From contig JAJEKV010000105.1 of the NCBI GenBank assembly GCA_021234155.1, positions 1,147,884 to 1,211,883 on the forward strand: a stretch of DNA of 64,000 nucleotides. Reading direction: 5' to 3'. Below the pieces are notes generated by a model, which did no database searches, had not been told where the DNA came from, and worked only from the letters and a program-made list of their open reading frames with translations. A program made the position numbers and the translations under genes. The DNA comes from Isoetes taiwanensis (taxonomy: Eukaryota; Streptophyta; Lycopodiopsida; Isoetales; Isoetaceae). Within the stretch, counting starts at the first letter, position 1. Every line of letters starts with the position of its first letter. Positions 44,135 to 55,191 of this stretch are shown one piece after another.

Positions 44135-47100
44135 ACTTTTAGCCAGAGATATTTTAGAATATCAAACGAGTGGAGAAGTTTACGTGGTGGGCGATTTTAA
44201 TGCCAGGATAGGAATTCAGCAAGCATCTATTTTTACTGAGGATTGTGCGGATCTCTTGCTAAGGGAAGCGAATGCAATAGATTATGGGCTTAATGAAATT
44301 CTCCGTCTATACAAATCAGAATCAAATGGGTAAGTATTTGCTGCAAACTTGTGGGGCTTTGGACATGATTGTTATGAATGGACTAAAAAAATTCCCACAG
44401 ACATGTAAATATACATGTTTTCAACCCAATGGTAACTCTACGGTTGACTTAGTTGTGGGCAGCCCAGACAGTGAGCAGCTTAAAGAATTTAAGATCTTAG
44501 ACCGATTACCAGAGTCGGATCATGCTCCATTGGAATTACACTTGGAAGCAACTTTGGGAAGCATACAAAAAAGAAAGATTCATGTGCCGCGGCTGAAATT
44601 GCGGTATAATCTAGCGCATGACTATGCAAGCAAATTAGACAAATTGTTGGAGCAGCAACAGTGGCCAGCAGATCTTGATAAATTTAATAGGCTTTTGGTC
44701 ACTTCTATGATTACAGCAGCCTCTGATACTTTTGGCTACACGAAAACAAGTAGATATACATCAAAGAAGTGGTTCGACAACGAGTGCATTCAAGCTAGGG
44801 CAGCATTTAGACAAGCAGAGGATAAGGTGGCAGCTCGCAAATCATCTTTGGAGATTGTTGAGGAAAAAGAAATCGGGTGTGGCTAAAAGTTACATCATAA
44901 GCAAATGGAAGAATATCGTGTTAGATGAACCAAAAAAGTTCTGAGACTCACCAAAAGCTCGGCTACAAATGGCGAGTTTTTTCCGTAAAAAGACCTCATA
45001 GATCTAGTGAGCGGCCTATACAATATTGATGGATGTATGCCCATGAAAACACCGGAGTAAAATTGGCTGTGATTTTTCACTATAGATGGCGTTCAAAATG
45101 CTCTCGTGGCAAAAAAAACGGGAAGGCACGACAATCTAGGGGTTGTAAGCGGAGTTATGCAAATGGGGAAATGACAAGTTACATGTAAAATTTGGTTGAG
45201 ATATGCAATCACGGTATTGAAAGCGTGGATCTTTTCGGATGATTGGTGTGTCAACCGCGTTGTACCCATTTATAAAGTGGAGATCGAAACCAGGTTGCTA
45301 ATTACGTCTTTGTTTTGGTGGGAAATATATTGTCTAAAACTGTTTGCAACCATGATTGAAGATAAACTCTCACCTTTGGGCAGATCATGCAAATGTCGAG
45401 GGCGTATGTCGGGGCTGGTTTTCGTCGGGGCACTTTCGGTAGACCATCTTGTCACACTAGCGTGATTCTAGAAAGTGCTAAGGGGCGAGGAAATAAAGTT
45501 TCTTGCGCTTTTATGGATCTGTCAAAGGCATTTGACCAGTGCCTGAGGACAAATTGCAAGCTAGATTGGAGGCCATATCTGGCCCCAACGAAAGCGGGAA
45601 GCTTTGTCTCTATCGGCGTGTTCTTGTTGAGCTTTCATTCCCTTTTGACCCGAGCCATAAGATCCAAAATACGGTTGGCGTTAAACAAGGATGTCCCCAT
45701 TCAATCATTTGCTATTTGGATTGTTCATTGATGAGTTAGAAAATGGATTCCACGAAAATGGAGGCACGAGGAGTAGACATTTGTGGATCACGTTAAATAC
45801 GATTGTTGCTTTTTACCGATGACATTGTGCTAATTTCGAGAACTATAAATGGTCTCCAAATACACCTAGATGTTCTTCATAAGTTTTGTGAAAGCATGAC
45901 ATGTCGATGCTTGAGGGCAAATCCAAGATCATGGTGTTTGGAACCACGGACAATGCCGAATTTCTCAATCGGAGGGAGAGTTTGGAGATTATTCCAGCCT
46001 ACAAATACCTTGGAATCGGCGTCGGTAGCAACTATAAGTGGTCGGTAGGCTGCAAGAAGGCGGACTCTGAAGCGGGCTTGAGCCTTTTATGGAATGATCA
46101 AAATATGTAAAGAGAATAATTTTGAACATTGGAGCTTCGGCCGATTTGCTCTTAGTCTTAGTCAAACTGTCATGCTATATGGATGTCACGCGATGGGCAC
46201 TGGACTATCGAGCCGGATTAGGCAAGTATTGAAAAGGTACAAAAACAATTTCTTATTACGAACTAGGTGTGGCTTCGGACCCCCTTACAAAATGCTTTTT
46301 GGTGAAAGGGTTTTTGTTCCTTTGGAGTTGGAAGCACTTTCGGTTATACCTTGCACTATCTTACCAAGGTAGTCGCTCTAGAACCGGACAGCTTGCCGCA
46401 CCATGCTTGTTGAAATTGTCACAAATAAGAGGGAATGGATGGTACTCTCGGATCTTGAAATGGGCAAAGCAATGGGATATTGAGGCATTTACGGCGGAGA
46501 AATTAGAAGACATCCGGGCATTAGATCAAAGCGAAAATGGTGCATAGACTTTGGCGGACGAGATGATATCAAGAACAGTAAAAGCACAATTCTATGTAAG
46601 CGAGGTAAACCTCTTGGGTGAATATTGTGCTCAACCTTACTTGGAATCCGGTTTGGATAGGAAGTCAAGGCATTTGCTCTCGCGGACTAAGGCCTGTCTT
46701 CACATCATCTTGCTATTGAGGTTGGTAGATGGCAAAATATTCCCCAATCGGATCGGTTATGCCCTTCTTTGTTTGGCACCTCAAAGATTGAAAGTGAGTT
46801 TCATGCTTTTATAGAATGCCCATCTTATGATCACATTAGGCTGAAATTTGGTATTTCTTGTATTGATTTGCAAGAGTTGCTACGCATTGATCCACTAGTA
46901 CTTTCGGTGCTTACATAAAGAATATATACAAGGAAAGATCGGATGTTATCAAGCTTTATGAACACATGGTAAATCGCAAAACCGGGGGTGTTTTAACGTT
47001 GATGACTTTTGAAGTGTGAATACTGGACAAGCGTCTACGCTAAAAACATTGTATCTGTTTTGCCATATAGACCTGGTTGGGTCTCAAAAATGGCGTGACA

Positions 47101-47135
47101 AATAAATAAAGTAAAGTAAAGTATAAAAAAGTGTT
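44135..47135 (+). mobile_element. 5'-truncated LINE inserted in the CACTA element
   Basis: From 44155 the plus strand reads VYVVGDFNARIG, the endonuclease catalytic motif, then STVDLVVGSP and LPESDHAPLELH (SDH motif) near 44510. Reverse-transcriptase blocks follow with frame shifts: VSCAFMDLSKAFD near 45500, VGVKQGCPHS near 45680, LLFTDDIVLIS near 45805 (FTDD in place of FADD), YKYLGIGVGS near 46005, and a C-terminal IESEFHAFIECPSYDHIR near 46790. The 3' end at 47060-47135 has GACCTGGTTGGGTCTC and an A-rich (AATAAAGT)n tail. The start lies inside the endonuclease, so the copy is truncated. Confidence 0.85.
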
Positions 47136-47189
47136 TTGAGTTTTCAGATATGTATTATCGTCTGTTGTGTCTACTTTACCAAATATAAA

Positions 47190-47600
47190 TGGAACAGAAA
47201 TTCTGCCTTTGACTGTACCTTGACCCTAAACTATATCTCAACTATTGTTCTGACTAATAATCAACAATGACTAATACACGAATTGTCTATCAACCTGACT
47301 ATATGGTGACCAATATTCTACTAATATTTGACTAACTCTCTGACTAATATTGTGACCATTTTGATACCTTGACTAAATATCTGACTAAAAGGTTGACTAA
47401 TATTGTGACCAATATTAATCCCTTGACTAATTACCTGACTATAGTGTTCACTTATTATCAGATTAAAAACTTGACTAATTTGCTGCCTATATGTCTGACT
47501 AATCACTTGACTAAATGTGTAACTATAATACCGACTAACACACTAACGAGTACTGTGACTAAATATCTGACTAAATCCTGTCGTCAGATAATACTCGTCA
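47190..47600. repeat. Right subterminal repeats of the CACTA element (TGACTAA)
   Basis: More than twenty TGACTAA or TGACTAT-like words in about 400 bases. They read TGACTAA on the plus strand, the same as at the left end, although the terminal repeats themselves are inverted. Confidence 0.85.
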
Positions 47601-48211
47601 CTAAAATCGTCAGGAAAACAACTTGGGCAGATGGCTATCTTATGAAGACTGTCTGACGATTTGTCTGACGTTTAGCAGCCATTCTCTTGTAGTGTATGGT
47701 CACCAGCATGAAATATGTTTAGCTGTCCACCACCCAAGTTTTTCAAACTCAGGGGCGAAGATTTTAACCTGGGCACTGCCAATATTTGTCCAACTTTCCT
47801 GGTAGATTCCTAATACTGTCAGCCAAATGGTCTTGTGAACCGTATGGAAACATTTGAACAAAGTTTGTTCTAACACTTTCTGAGTGAGCTCCAATTACAA
47901 AGTTTTGGCATATATCTTAAAGGGGACTCTTTTCATAAAAAGTTTTTGCACTAGAACAAATGATACAGGCTGGTGCTTGGGAATTGATTTACAACCCAAA
48001 AATAAATAAAAATGTCGCGTGTCAACATATCATTGCCATTGGGGGCAAGGCAGAACCGCGCCTCACTCAGTCACTCTATGCGGTGGTAGATTGTATTTTT
48101 TTTTTCCCCCTATTTTGGAAAGAAATTATCGAAAATAAAAGTGACCCTTTTTTCCGTCCCTTTGGAGCGGCTTATGGACTTTCCACGCACTCATCGGAAA
48201 AGACCGGAGCA

Positions 48212-49954
48212 ATGTTTTCGCTCTTCTATGGATTGTGGAAATACCTGTTTGATAAGGCGGAATTCCATGTCCTCATCCTTGGCATCGATAAAGCTGGCAA
48301 AACAGTAAGATCGATTCCATCCTTGAGTTTACATTTGGTGCTTGATTTAGATAGGCGTTTTAGTTAATTTTTTATGAAGAAGCAAGACTGGCTTATTTAG
48401 ACGGATCTCAGCTTCAGATGTACAAGGCTAATAAGCTTGGACTGTCTTGTAATCTGGCATTTTTGCAGATCCAAATTGAATATCTTAGAAATGGAACTTT
48501 TCGTTTTAATGAAATTGATACTGCATTAGGGACTCTGTAATACACATATTTTCTTTCTATCTTGATGACAGTACATGTTAAACCAGCTGCCTACGTAGTT
48601 GGATGGTTGTCCAAAAATTGTTTTTTACCAATATCGCTTTGCAACGTTGCTTGAGTTTTCAGTTGTGTTTTAACAGACTCTACTAGAGAAATTGAAGACC
48701 TTATACACAGATTTTGAGGGCCTTCCACCTGATCGCATAGTGCCAACTGTTGGGCTCAATATTGGAGGGCTTATTTTCTGGGATCTTGGAGGGCAGGTCT
48801 GTCTAATGGACCCAAGGGTTCAGATCTGGTTATTGAAATGTCTATTTGTCATTGCTTATATTCTTGTCTCGCAATGCCAGCTAGGTTTGCGTACAATTTG
48901 GGAGAAATACTATGAAGAAGCCCATGCTATTCTTTATGTCATTGATGCTGTTAACAATTCTCGCCTTGAGGATTCAAAGTCTGCATTAGGTAGGTCTTCA
49001 GTCTTACTTATTCTGTGTGCAACTCGTAATTTATGGATTTTCTTTTTCCATATAGAGAAGATACTCAGACATAAAGACCTTCATGCAGCTCCAATACTGA
49101 TATTTGCAAATAAGCAGGTATAATGTCATTTAACCATTTGTGTGTTTGATTTAAGGTCATATTGCATCTAAGTATCGTTTTCAACAAATATATGATCAGG
49201 ATTTGCAAGGGGCTGCAACAGAGGACGAGCTTATGAGTTATCTGAATATTAAAGAGCTTGATGAGAGGGAGTACATGCTGAAGGCTGTATCTGCGTTTGA
49301 TGGGTATGCTGCAGAAATCTCTTAAACTTGTAACTGATTAGACTGTACATAAGTTGGCAGTTTGTCAATCTACAAAGCGAGTTAAGGAAACTTTGAAGGT
49401 CCACATATGCCCGTAGCAGTGTATAAAGGTGTAGAAACAATAAATTACTAACCTTGTGCATGAAACTCAATGTCTGTATGTTGCAAATGATGTTACATTT
49501 GTAGGTTAAATTATGCAACGTTGAATTATTATTTTTTTCCTTTATCTGCTTATCATTGAGATAATGGACAGCATTTGAGGGCATCCCTTATGTAGAATAA
49601 GTCATCCTTGGCGTTACATATTGCAGTGATACTGTGAGAGTTAAGTGTGTAGTGCTTCAACCTTGTTTGGGATCTAAGAGGAAAGTCAAGATAGGATAAG
49701 CTTTATCTTACAGTTTCTATAGATGTCAGTACATAGTCTTTACATTTATAGATATAGGCAATATACTGTAGTTTTTGACCTGGGACTTATCGTATATACT
49801 TATTGAAATGAAAATTATTTTATGTCCATGTGTTGTGGGTTTGTTTCGCAGATCTGGCATTCGGGATGGTATAATATGGTTGGTTGAGGCTATGAGAAAG
49901 AGTAAGCGATCAGATTCACTAAAGCAACATAACAGTTTGCTTGCAACAGCTTAG
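48212..49954 (+). CDS. ARFRP1: ARFRP1-like ARF-family small GTPase (6 exons, 196 aa)
   Basis: Exons: 48212-48304, 48677-48796, 48881-48989, 49056-49117, 49200-49303 and 49852-49954. All have GT-AG junctions with matching phases and give 591 bases. The start MFSLFYGLWKYLF matches the plant/animal ARF-related protein 1 (Arl3p group), which acts in trans-Golgi trafficking; it lacks the glycine-2 myristoylation site of ARFs, as expected. G1 is GIDKAGKT (24-31), switch 1 PTVGLNIG (54-61), G3 WDLGGQ (66-71) and G4 NKQD (126-129). Between NIG and FWDLGGQ, where relatives have about 8 interswitch residues, only one glycine remains before LIFW, so 7 residues are missing with the frame kept. The frame is open upstream to an ATG at 47960. 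The gene starts 518 bases past the CACTA end. Confidence 0.88.
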
Positions 49955-51080
49955 TTGTTTTTGTGCACCCCACCCAAAATTGCAGTTCGCATTGTTAATA
50001 GCATATGGCTGTACGGGATATTTGTGCAGTAATATCTATGCTGAATGAAAAGTTGATCAGCACGGGATATTTGATTATTATATTAAAAGTTAGTCAGCTC
50101 TTTCGAGTATTCTTGCAGTTAACATATACAGATTCAGTCACAGAGCCTGAACAATAAGTGTTCCTGATTGTACCAAGGCAAAAAAGATTGGAAGTAACTG
50201 GTTTTTGTGTGCGACAGCAGCAATAGAAGAAAATTAAAAAAAGTCTGGAAAATCTAAAGCATTCTTGGATCCTGTCACGATTCCACTGCCTGACGTTCGT
50301 GAAACTCCCCTGCCAGTTGGTTAATTTGAGTGTTTTGGAGGGGGGGAGGAGCATCTTCTGTTTTAGGAGGAGCTTTTTGCCAATTGCAAATCCGGAGGTA
50401 GCAGCTAGTTATACGATGTTATGGAATTTGGAGGTAGTTAATGATGTGCCATTGTCATATTGGTTAAGGATTGAATGATGCACCTTGAAAATCTGGTCCT
50501 TGTATAAATTCCAATTAAGTTTTCAAGGAGAGCTCAATGCTAACTTGATAGATTGTCCATTTAATTCCCCCCCTGACTTCTATACCTCTGATTATGCATT
50601 GGACAGCTCCAATGCACATATCCTCCAAACATTAATTCAGAAACGAAAAGCACACATGCCTATGATAATTTCACATTTGCCAAAGAGGAACATAAACGTG
50701 TCAAAGGTAATAACTAATACGCCATAACATTTGCTCTGGGAAAAGGGTATGGCGTGTTGCTATTGGGTAACTGCTTTTCTGACTTCAACTCAGTTATATT
50801 CATGGCAGTCCAATTGCTTCACTCATAGTGTCCTTTTGAAGTGCTCTAAGCTGGGATTTTGCTGCATCATGTTAAATGCTGACCATGATATGCATAATGT
50901 ACTCGCATATTTGCTCTGTATAAAACACTTTTCTTATGTGCACCACTTTTGTTTAGTGGTAGGGTTCACATTTTTGGTTCGCTACAAGAGAAAAGGTTTC
51001 ATAAAAAATTAACTTTTTTGGAATAAGGACATAATGTGGAACTGCACTGAATGTAGCAACCTTGCATCCATCACAAACCA
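49955..51080. other. 3' flank of the GTPase gene, no other gene assigned
   Basis: Contains the presumed 3' UTR of the ARFRP1-like gene. An unassigned plus-strand frame at 50485-50727 shows no domain. Confidence 0.4.
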
Positions 51081-51083
51081 GAC

Positions 51084-52171
51084 TCACAAAGGCTCTGGCA
51101 ATTTAGACAAACCTGTTCAGAATAAAGCTGTTTAAGCATTAGCATCTGCTGAATCCATGTTACCCCAAACCAATACAAATGCACAACTTCTACAATAGAT
51201 GCCATAGACATCAGAAGCAATAATTCATTAAAGTCCAGTGCTTCAATATGCAATTCGGAAGCATAAACCTAAAATCATAGTGGCTCTGGCAGTTGGCAAA
51301 TACCTGCTCAAGAAAACTCATTGTTAAGAAGACACAAACCAATACTATTATAAGCAGTGCCCAAAAATGTACAAATTAATAAAAAATAGATTCCATGACT
51401 TGTTAGATCTACTAATTATTCACTATATGTGTCACTACTGGCTCAATAAGTGACTGCATTGCTTTCTTCCAGATAATGCCAAGAGTTGTATATGCAAAAA
51501 ACGTGAGACTTAACTACTAATGGATAACAAGATAGCAAGATCTTGTATTTCCATGTTTAAGTGTTGGAATATGCTAAGGTTGAAGCATAATTTAAGAGCA
51601 GATTTTTAGTGTTGGAATATACTAAGGTTGAAGCATGATTTAAGACCAGACTTTTAAAAAACAAGGCAATTCCAGGGCTATTCCTTAAAGCTCCAAAAAA
51701 AGCATGAATTCAATTCTTAAACTTAAGATACATCATCTTAGCATTCATGCAAACCAGCAAAAACTGATATTTCATAGCGTAATACAGATCTTACGAAAAA
51801 CTCAAGTATCGAAGCATAAACATCGAAAAGAACTTTGGGCTTCATATTTTCATTTGACCTAAAAAGGAAGGTTACCTGGAGATGTAGGGTTCCCCGTACT
51901 AAGCCTTGAAACGAGGTAGGTCTGCGCCATGTTACTGTGTAAAGGAAGGAGGGACATGGCGCATATAGCTTCCCTGGAATTTAAAAGACCAATGAAGTGA
52001 CAAATTATTATGCAACCAATCAACAAGAATCACGCAAACTCACCTTCGAGCAACACAAGCGCAGAGTGTTCCGGCAGAAACCTTGGGCGCTGAAAAGACG
52101 GGTTTAGTTGTGCGAGATGCACGAATTGCGAATCTGCTGAAGGCGATCGACCTAATGCAAGACGATGCCAT
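51084..52171 (-). CDS. NFD6-like small organelle-targeted protein with alternative last exons
   Basis: Minus strand. Exon 1 is 52171-52044 (MASSCIRSIAFSRFAIRASR, arginine/serine-rich and acid-poor: a mitochondrial or plastid transit peptide). Exon 2 is 51973-51876, with AMSLLPLHSNMAQ, resembling the SLLPLHS core of plant NUCLEAR FUSION DEFECTIVE 6-type proteins. Junctions are AAG|GTGAGT, TTCCAG|, CCAG|GTAACC. Two possible last exons each supply 29 coding bases: 51303-51275 (after GAGCAG; GICQLPEPL, stop) and 51112-51084 (after GAACAG; GLSKLPEPL, stop). Either gives 84 residues, a usual size for the family. The family call rests on the short core motif and the architecture, so it is moderate. 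The gene model itself is well supported by phases and splice signals. Confidence 0.6.
51562..51660. repeat. Tandem duplication of about 47 bp in an intron
   Basis: GTGTTGGAATATGCTAAGG with its following GAAGCAT and ATTTAAGA is repeated once with few differences. It lies in the intron before the alternative last exons of the NFD6-like gene. Confidence 0.85.
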
Positions 52172-52289
52172 CGGGTTTTTTGAGATCTTAGGGTTTAGGC
52201 CTTTTACCTAACTGTTTTTTATCATAAGAATTGCAATCCGGGCAAGGTTGATTTGAAAAGGAAGTTGCTATATTGTGGTTAGGGTTTGC

Positions 52290-53340
52290 CACTCGCATAC
52301 TCTCGGTATTTTGGAATTAGGGCAGCCCCGTTTTGCCTTGCAACTATTTTGTACCTAGAATAGCCTCGGAGTATAGGATGGTCCCATTGGCCATCTGGTC
52401 TCCGTGGACTATGAAAGCTAATCCAATTCATGTTGTTTCTTTTATTTAGATGGTTTATTCTTGTGTAAGCATTTTGGAGTTTTTTGTTTGGTGTTTTTGC
52501 TTGAGAAACAGGTTAGTTCAAGCATATTTTCCAAGCGCTTATGCCTCTACTTGTATTTGTATTTATACCTATTCTAAACGATGTGCATCCTAGACTATCT
52601 CTTTCGTCACAACCATTCTACGACCTAGGCCATATGTTGGAGCCTTTGAGCGCCCCTCGCTTCGATTATGGTTACTTATGATTGGGGGTGCTTATGATTT
52701 TGAAATATAAAACACAAGTTCGCCTAAGGTTTTGGAATATGAAATACAGTGACTCATCCATATACGGGTTTGTTTATGATTTTAGAATATAAAGCACCAC
52801 TCAAATACTTTCGGTATTTTGGAATTAGGGCAGCCCTGTTTTGTCTTGCAACTACCTTGTACCTAGAATTGATGGCATGCGGCTCATTCCTTGGAGTATA
52901 GGAAGAGGATCCCAATGGCCATCTGGCCTCCGTGGACCATGAAAGCTAATTCAACTCAATTCATTGCTTGTGGACTATGAAAGCTAATTCAATTCAATTC
53001 GTTTCTTTTATTCAAACGGTTTGTTCTTGTGTACGCATTTTCGAGTTTTTTGTTTGGTATTCTTGCACGAGAAAGAAGTTAGTTCAAGCATGTTTTCCAA
53101 GCGATTATGGCTCTGCTTGTATTTGTGTTTGCTACATATTCTAAACAAGATGCATCTTGGACTACCTCGTTAAAACTGTCCATTTTACGCCCAGTAGTAT
53201 GAGCCTCTAGGTGCCCCTCGTTTTGATTATAGTCATTTATAGTTGGGGGTGCCTATGATTTTAAAATATGAAATACAGGTTCGCCTAAGGTTTTGGAATA
53301 TGAAATACGAGGATTCATCCCTACATGGCTTCGCTCAAGG
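52290..53340 (+). repeat. Two diverged copies of a 0.5-kb unit containing a LINE 3' end
   Basis: The unit starts with TCGGTATTTTGGAATTAGGG and GCAGCCC, continues through CCTCCGTGGACnATGAAAGC with (TTCAA)n, TTTTTTGTTTGGT and TTCCAAGCG, and ends near TTCGCCTAAGGTTTTGGAA. Copies start at about 52305 and 52808. Each holds the 3'-end motif of the local LINE family (CCCATTGGCCATCTGGTCTC) with its tail. The second copy has an extra short repeat of the GGACTATGAAAGC segment. Confidence 0.8.
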
Positions 53341-53357
53341 TTTTAGAGTATGAAATG

Positions 53358-53440
53358 CGGAGACTCGAACCTCTACCAAAAGACTTCGATATTTTAATAA
53401 AAATGCTTTAACCAATACAACCAATGAGCTAATATGCTTA
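53358..53440 (-). mobile_element. tRNA-like sequence, possible SINE head
   Basis: The minus strand has TTAGCTCATTGGTTG (box A-like) and, about 60 bases later, GGTTCGAGTCTCC (a near-perfect box B). The intervening arm is AT-rich and does not fold well. A tRNA pseudogene or SINE head is likely. Confidence 0.45.
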
Positions 53441-53727
53441 TTTTTTTTATTGATTCTATATATTTTTATTAACAACCCATTCAATTATTTTAGGGGTATG
53501 GTCTATGGTCTCAAAAATGGTGATTTATACATCCATATCAAATCCCCTTGGAACTCCCTGTTATTGTGCTACATATTGAACTTAGATGAAAATTTTCGTA
53601 AATGCATGTTGTGGGATGGCAATTAAAGGCTCTCAAGATATCACACTCTTCATTAATTTTTAATAATCTAAGGAGGGGTGAAGTGATGGCACCACCCTTC
53701 TTCTTTGCTTCTCATGTGGCAATAATT

Positions 53728-53753
53728 TTTTTTTTCTTTTTTTTTTTTTTTTT
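53728..53753. repeat. Poly-T run
   Basis: A near-continuous run of about 25 T with one C. It may be the A-tail of a minus-strand retroelement, but no target duplication was found. Confidence 0.6.
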
Positions 53754-53999
53754 GCTCTTTTTGGAATTCTTAAATGTTGATGTCTATACAATTGATGATG
53801 TAGACTTTTGTGCATATGATTTCTCATCTCCTATTGAGGACGTAAGTAAGTGTACCTCCATCTTCTGGAAGAGGTGAACAAGAGGGTGAACTAAATGTGG
53901 AAGAGAGAGTTAGAATAAAATGTCTTGATCATCCTAGTGGGCCTCATATTATGTGTAGTTTTGCAGTTCTTGTGGCAGCTGATCAGATCACATGCTTTT

Positions 54000-54110
54000 C
54001 AAGGTTCATTTTGGGCATGCGCATGTGACATGGATTTGGACATGTGCTTGTCGCATGCGCATGCGATCCACATGCCACATAGGCATGCGTATGGGACATA
54101 CTTTTTGTGA
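54000..54110. repeat. GCATGCGCATG alternating purine-pyrimidine words
   Basis: Several copies of GCATGCGCATG-type and CACATG words, including the palindrome CGCATGCGCATGCG, occur within about 100 bases. Confidence 0.6.
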
Positions 54111-54164
54111 CTAACAACTAGGCATCTTGGAAGAACATAGTCAATTTTCAATGTGATTGGGACT

Positions 54165-54230
54165 TTGTTTTAGTGGTAACACACTAGTCCTAGAACAATT
54201 ATATCTTGAGTTCGAGACCACCTATTGTTG
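54165..54230 (+). mobile_element. tRNA-like sequence, possible SINE head
   Basis: TTTTAGTGGTAACACACTAG resembles box A and GAGTTCGAGACC resembles box B, about 30 bases apart on the plus strand. No 3' end was defined. Confidence 0.35.
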
Positions 54231-54288
54231 CACTATGTATAGTTTCTGTTGAAATATATGCATTATATGTCATTAACCAACATTTTAT

Positions 54289-54585
54289 TGACTTTCTGGA
54301 TTTCACCCCCAAAAAAAAACCAAAAGTTGGCCGCCCATATAAGCACAAACACGTGAAGAAAGATGAAATTGAGAATATATAAGGCCATAAAGTGCTAAAA
54401 AAGCCAACTCAGATTATTAGCTTTCTGGATTTCGTTTCTGGATTTCGACCAAAATCAGAAAAGGTCGGTTGCGTATCTGAACACATAAAGAAAGATGAAA
54501 TTGAGAACATATGGGTCCATATAAACACATAAAGGAAGATGAAATTGAGGACATATGGGGGTCATAAGGTGCTACAAAAGCCAAA
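54289..54585. repeat. Diverged tandem duplication with GAAAGATGAAATTGAG units
   Basis: Blocks TTTCTGGATTTC, then ACACATAAAGAAAGATGAAA with TTGAGAAnATAT, then GTGCTAnAAAAGCC recur two to three times with differences. Confidence 0.7.
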
Positions 54586-54599
54586 TTATAAAGCAAATA

Positions 54600-55190
54600 C
54601 ATGTAAGAAAACTGGCAGTCTCAGTACAAAGAATTTAGGAGGATTTTCTAGAATGTAACAGATAGAAAAATATGGGTGAGTATCACAAACAGTGGTTGGA
54701 GCTTACTTATGCATTCCAACAAAGTTGTAGCACTTGCATCCCCTTAATTGTAAAATGTAGATGTGTAAAATCTATTCTATTCTTTAGAGTCAAGTCCACG
54801 ATCTTGGAAGAAGTTGAGCGGGGATGTTATGGAATCAAGTGTTCAAGTCCAATTGCTCAAGGTTGAACTTACTCTGCAGCACTGACTTGTGCAAAAATGA
54901 AAGCCAACATAACAACAATATATTTGAAACGGGAGAAGACTAGATCCTGCCATTTCACAATTGTTTATATGCCAGAATACTCTTAATAGTTTTTTTTTTC
55001 CATCTCTTTTTAAGTGAACTATGTTTGAGTTACAGATGCCCGAGAGCACATTGTATAGTCAGTCCCATAGCCCTTGGTGGGCGCTAAAATACTATCTATC
55101 TATCTATCTATGCATTTTTTCACTCAAACCAGGAGAACCTAAACCTCGTTCTGGCGCCGTTATCAACCAATCCCCGGACTTTGCAACTCC
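54600..55190. other. Upstream region of the U11/U12-65K gene
   Basis: No gene seen. A (CTAT)n microsatellite lies at 55092-55112. The frame of the downstream gene stays open up to an ATG at 55021. CTCAAACCAG|G at 55123-55133 would serve as the acceptor of a 5'-UTR intron. Confidence 0.4.
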
Positions 55191-55191
55191 G

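Larger units (their letters stand above)
32349..47694 (-). mobile_element. 15.3-kb CACTA (En/Spm-like) transposon with nested insertions
   Basis: The left end reads CACTACAAGAGAATG at 32349 and the right end is its exact inverse, CATTCTCTTGTAGTG, ending at 47694. The inverted repeat extends to about 31 bases with three mismatches and includes AAACGTCAGA on each side. The flanking bases are TAT (32346-32348) and TAT (47695-47697), the 3-bp target duplication typical of CACTA elements. Subterminal TGACTAA repeats lie just inside both ends. The interior holds a minus-strand TNP2-type transposase relic, an intact-looking SET-like gene, a divergent plus-strand gene, a captured kinase fragment, and later LINE, copia/SINE and poly(A) insertions. 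With broken transposase it is non-autonomous, though its ends look mobilisable. Confidence 0.92.

Noticed and set aside
53925-54110. Small plus-strand frame as a gene
   Set aside because: It is dominated by GCATGCGCATG repeats and has no conserved features.
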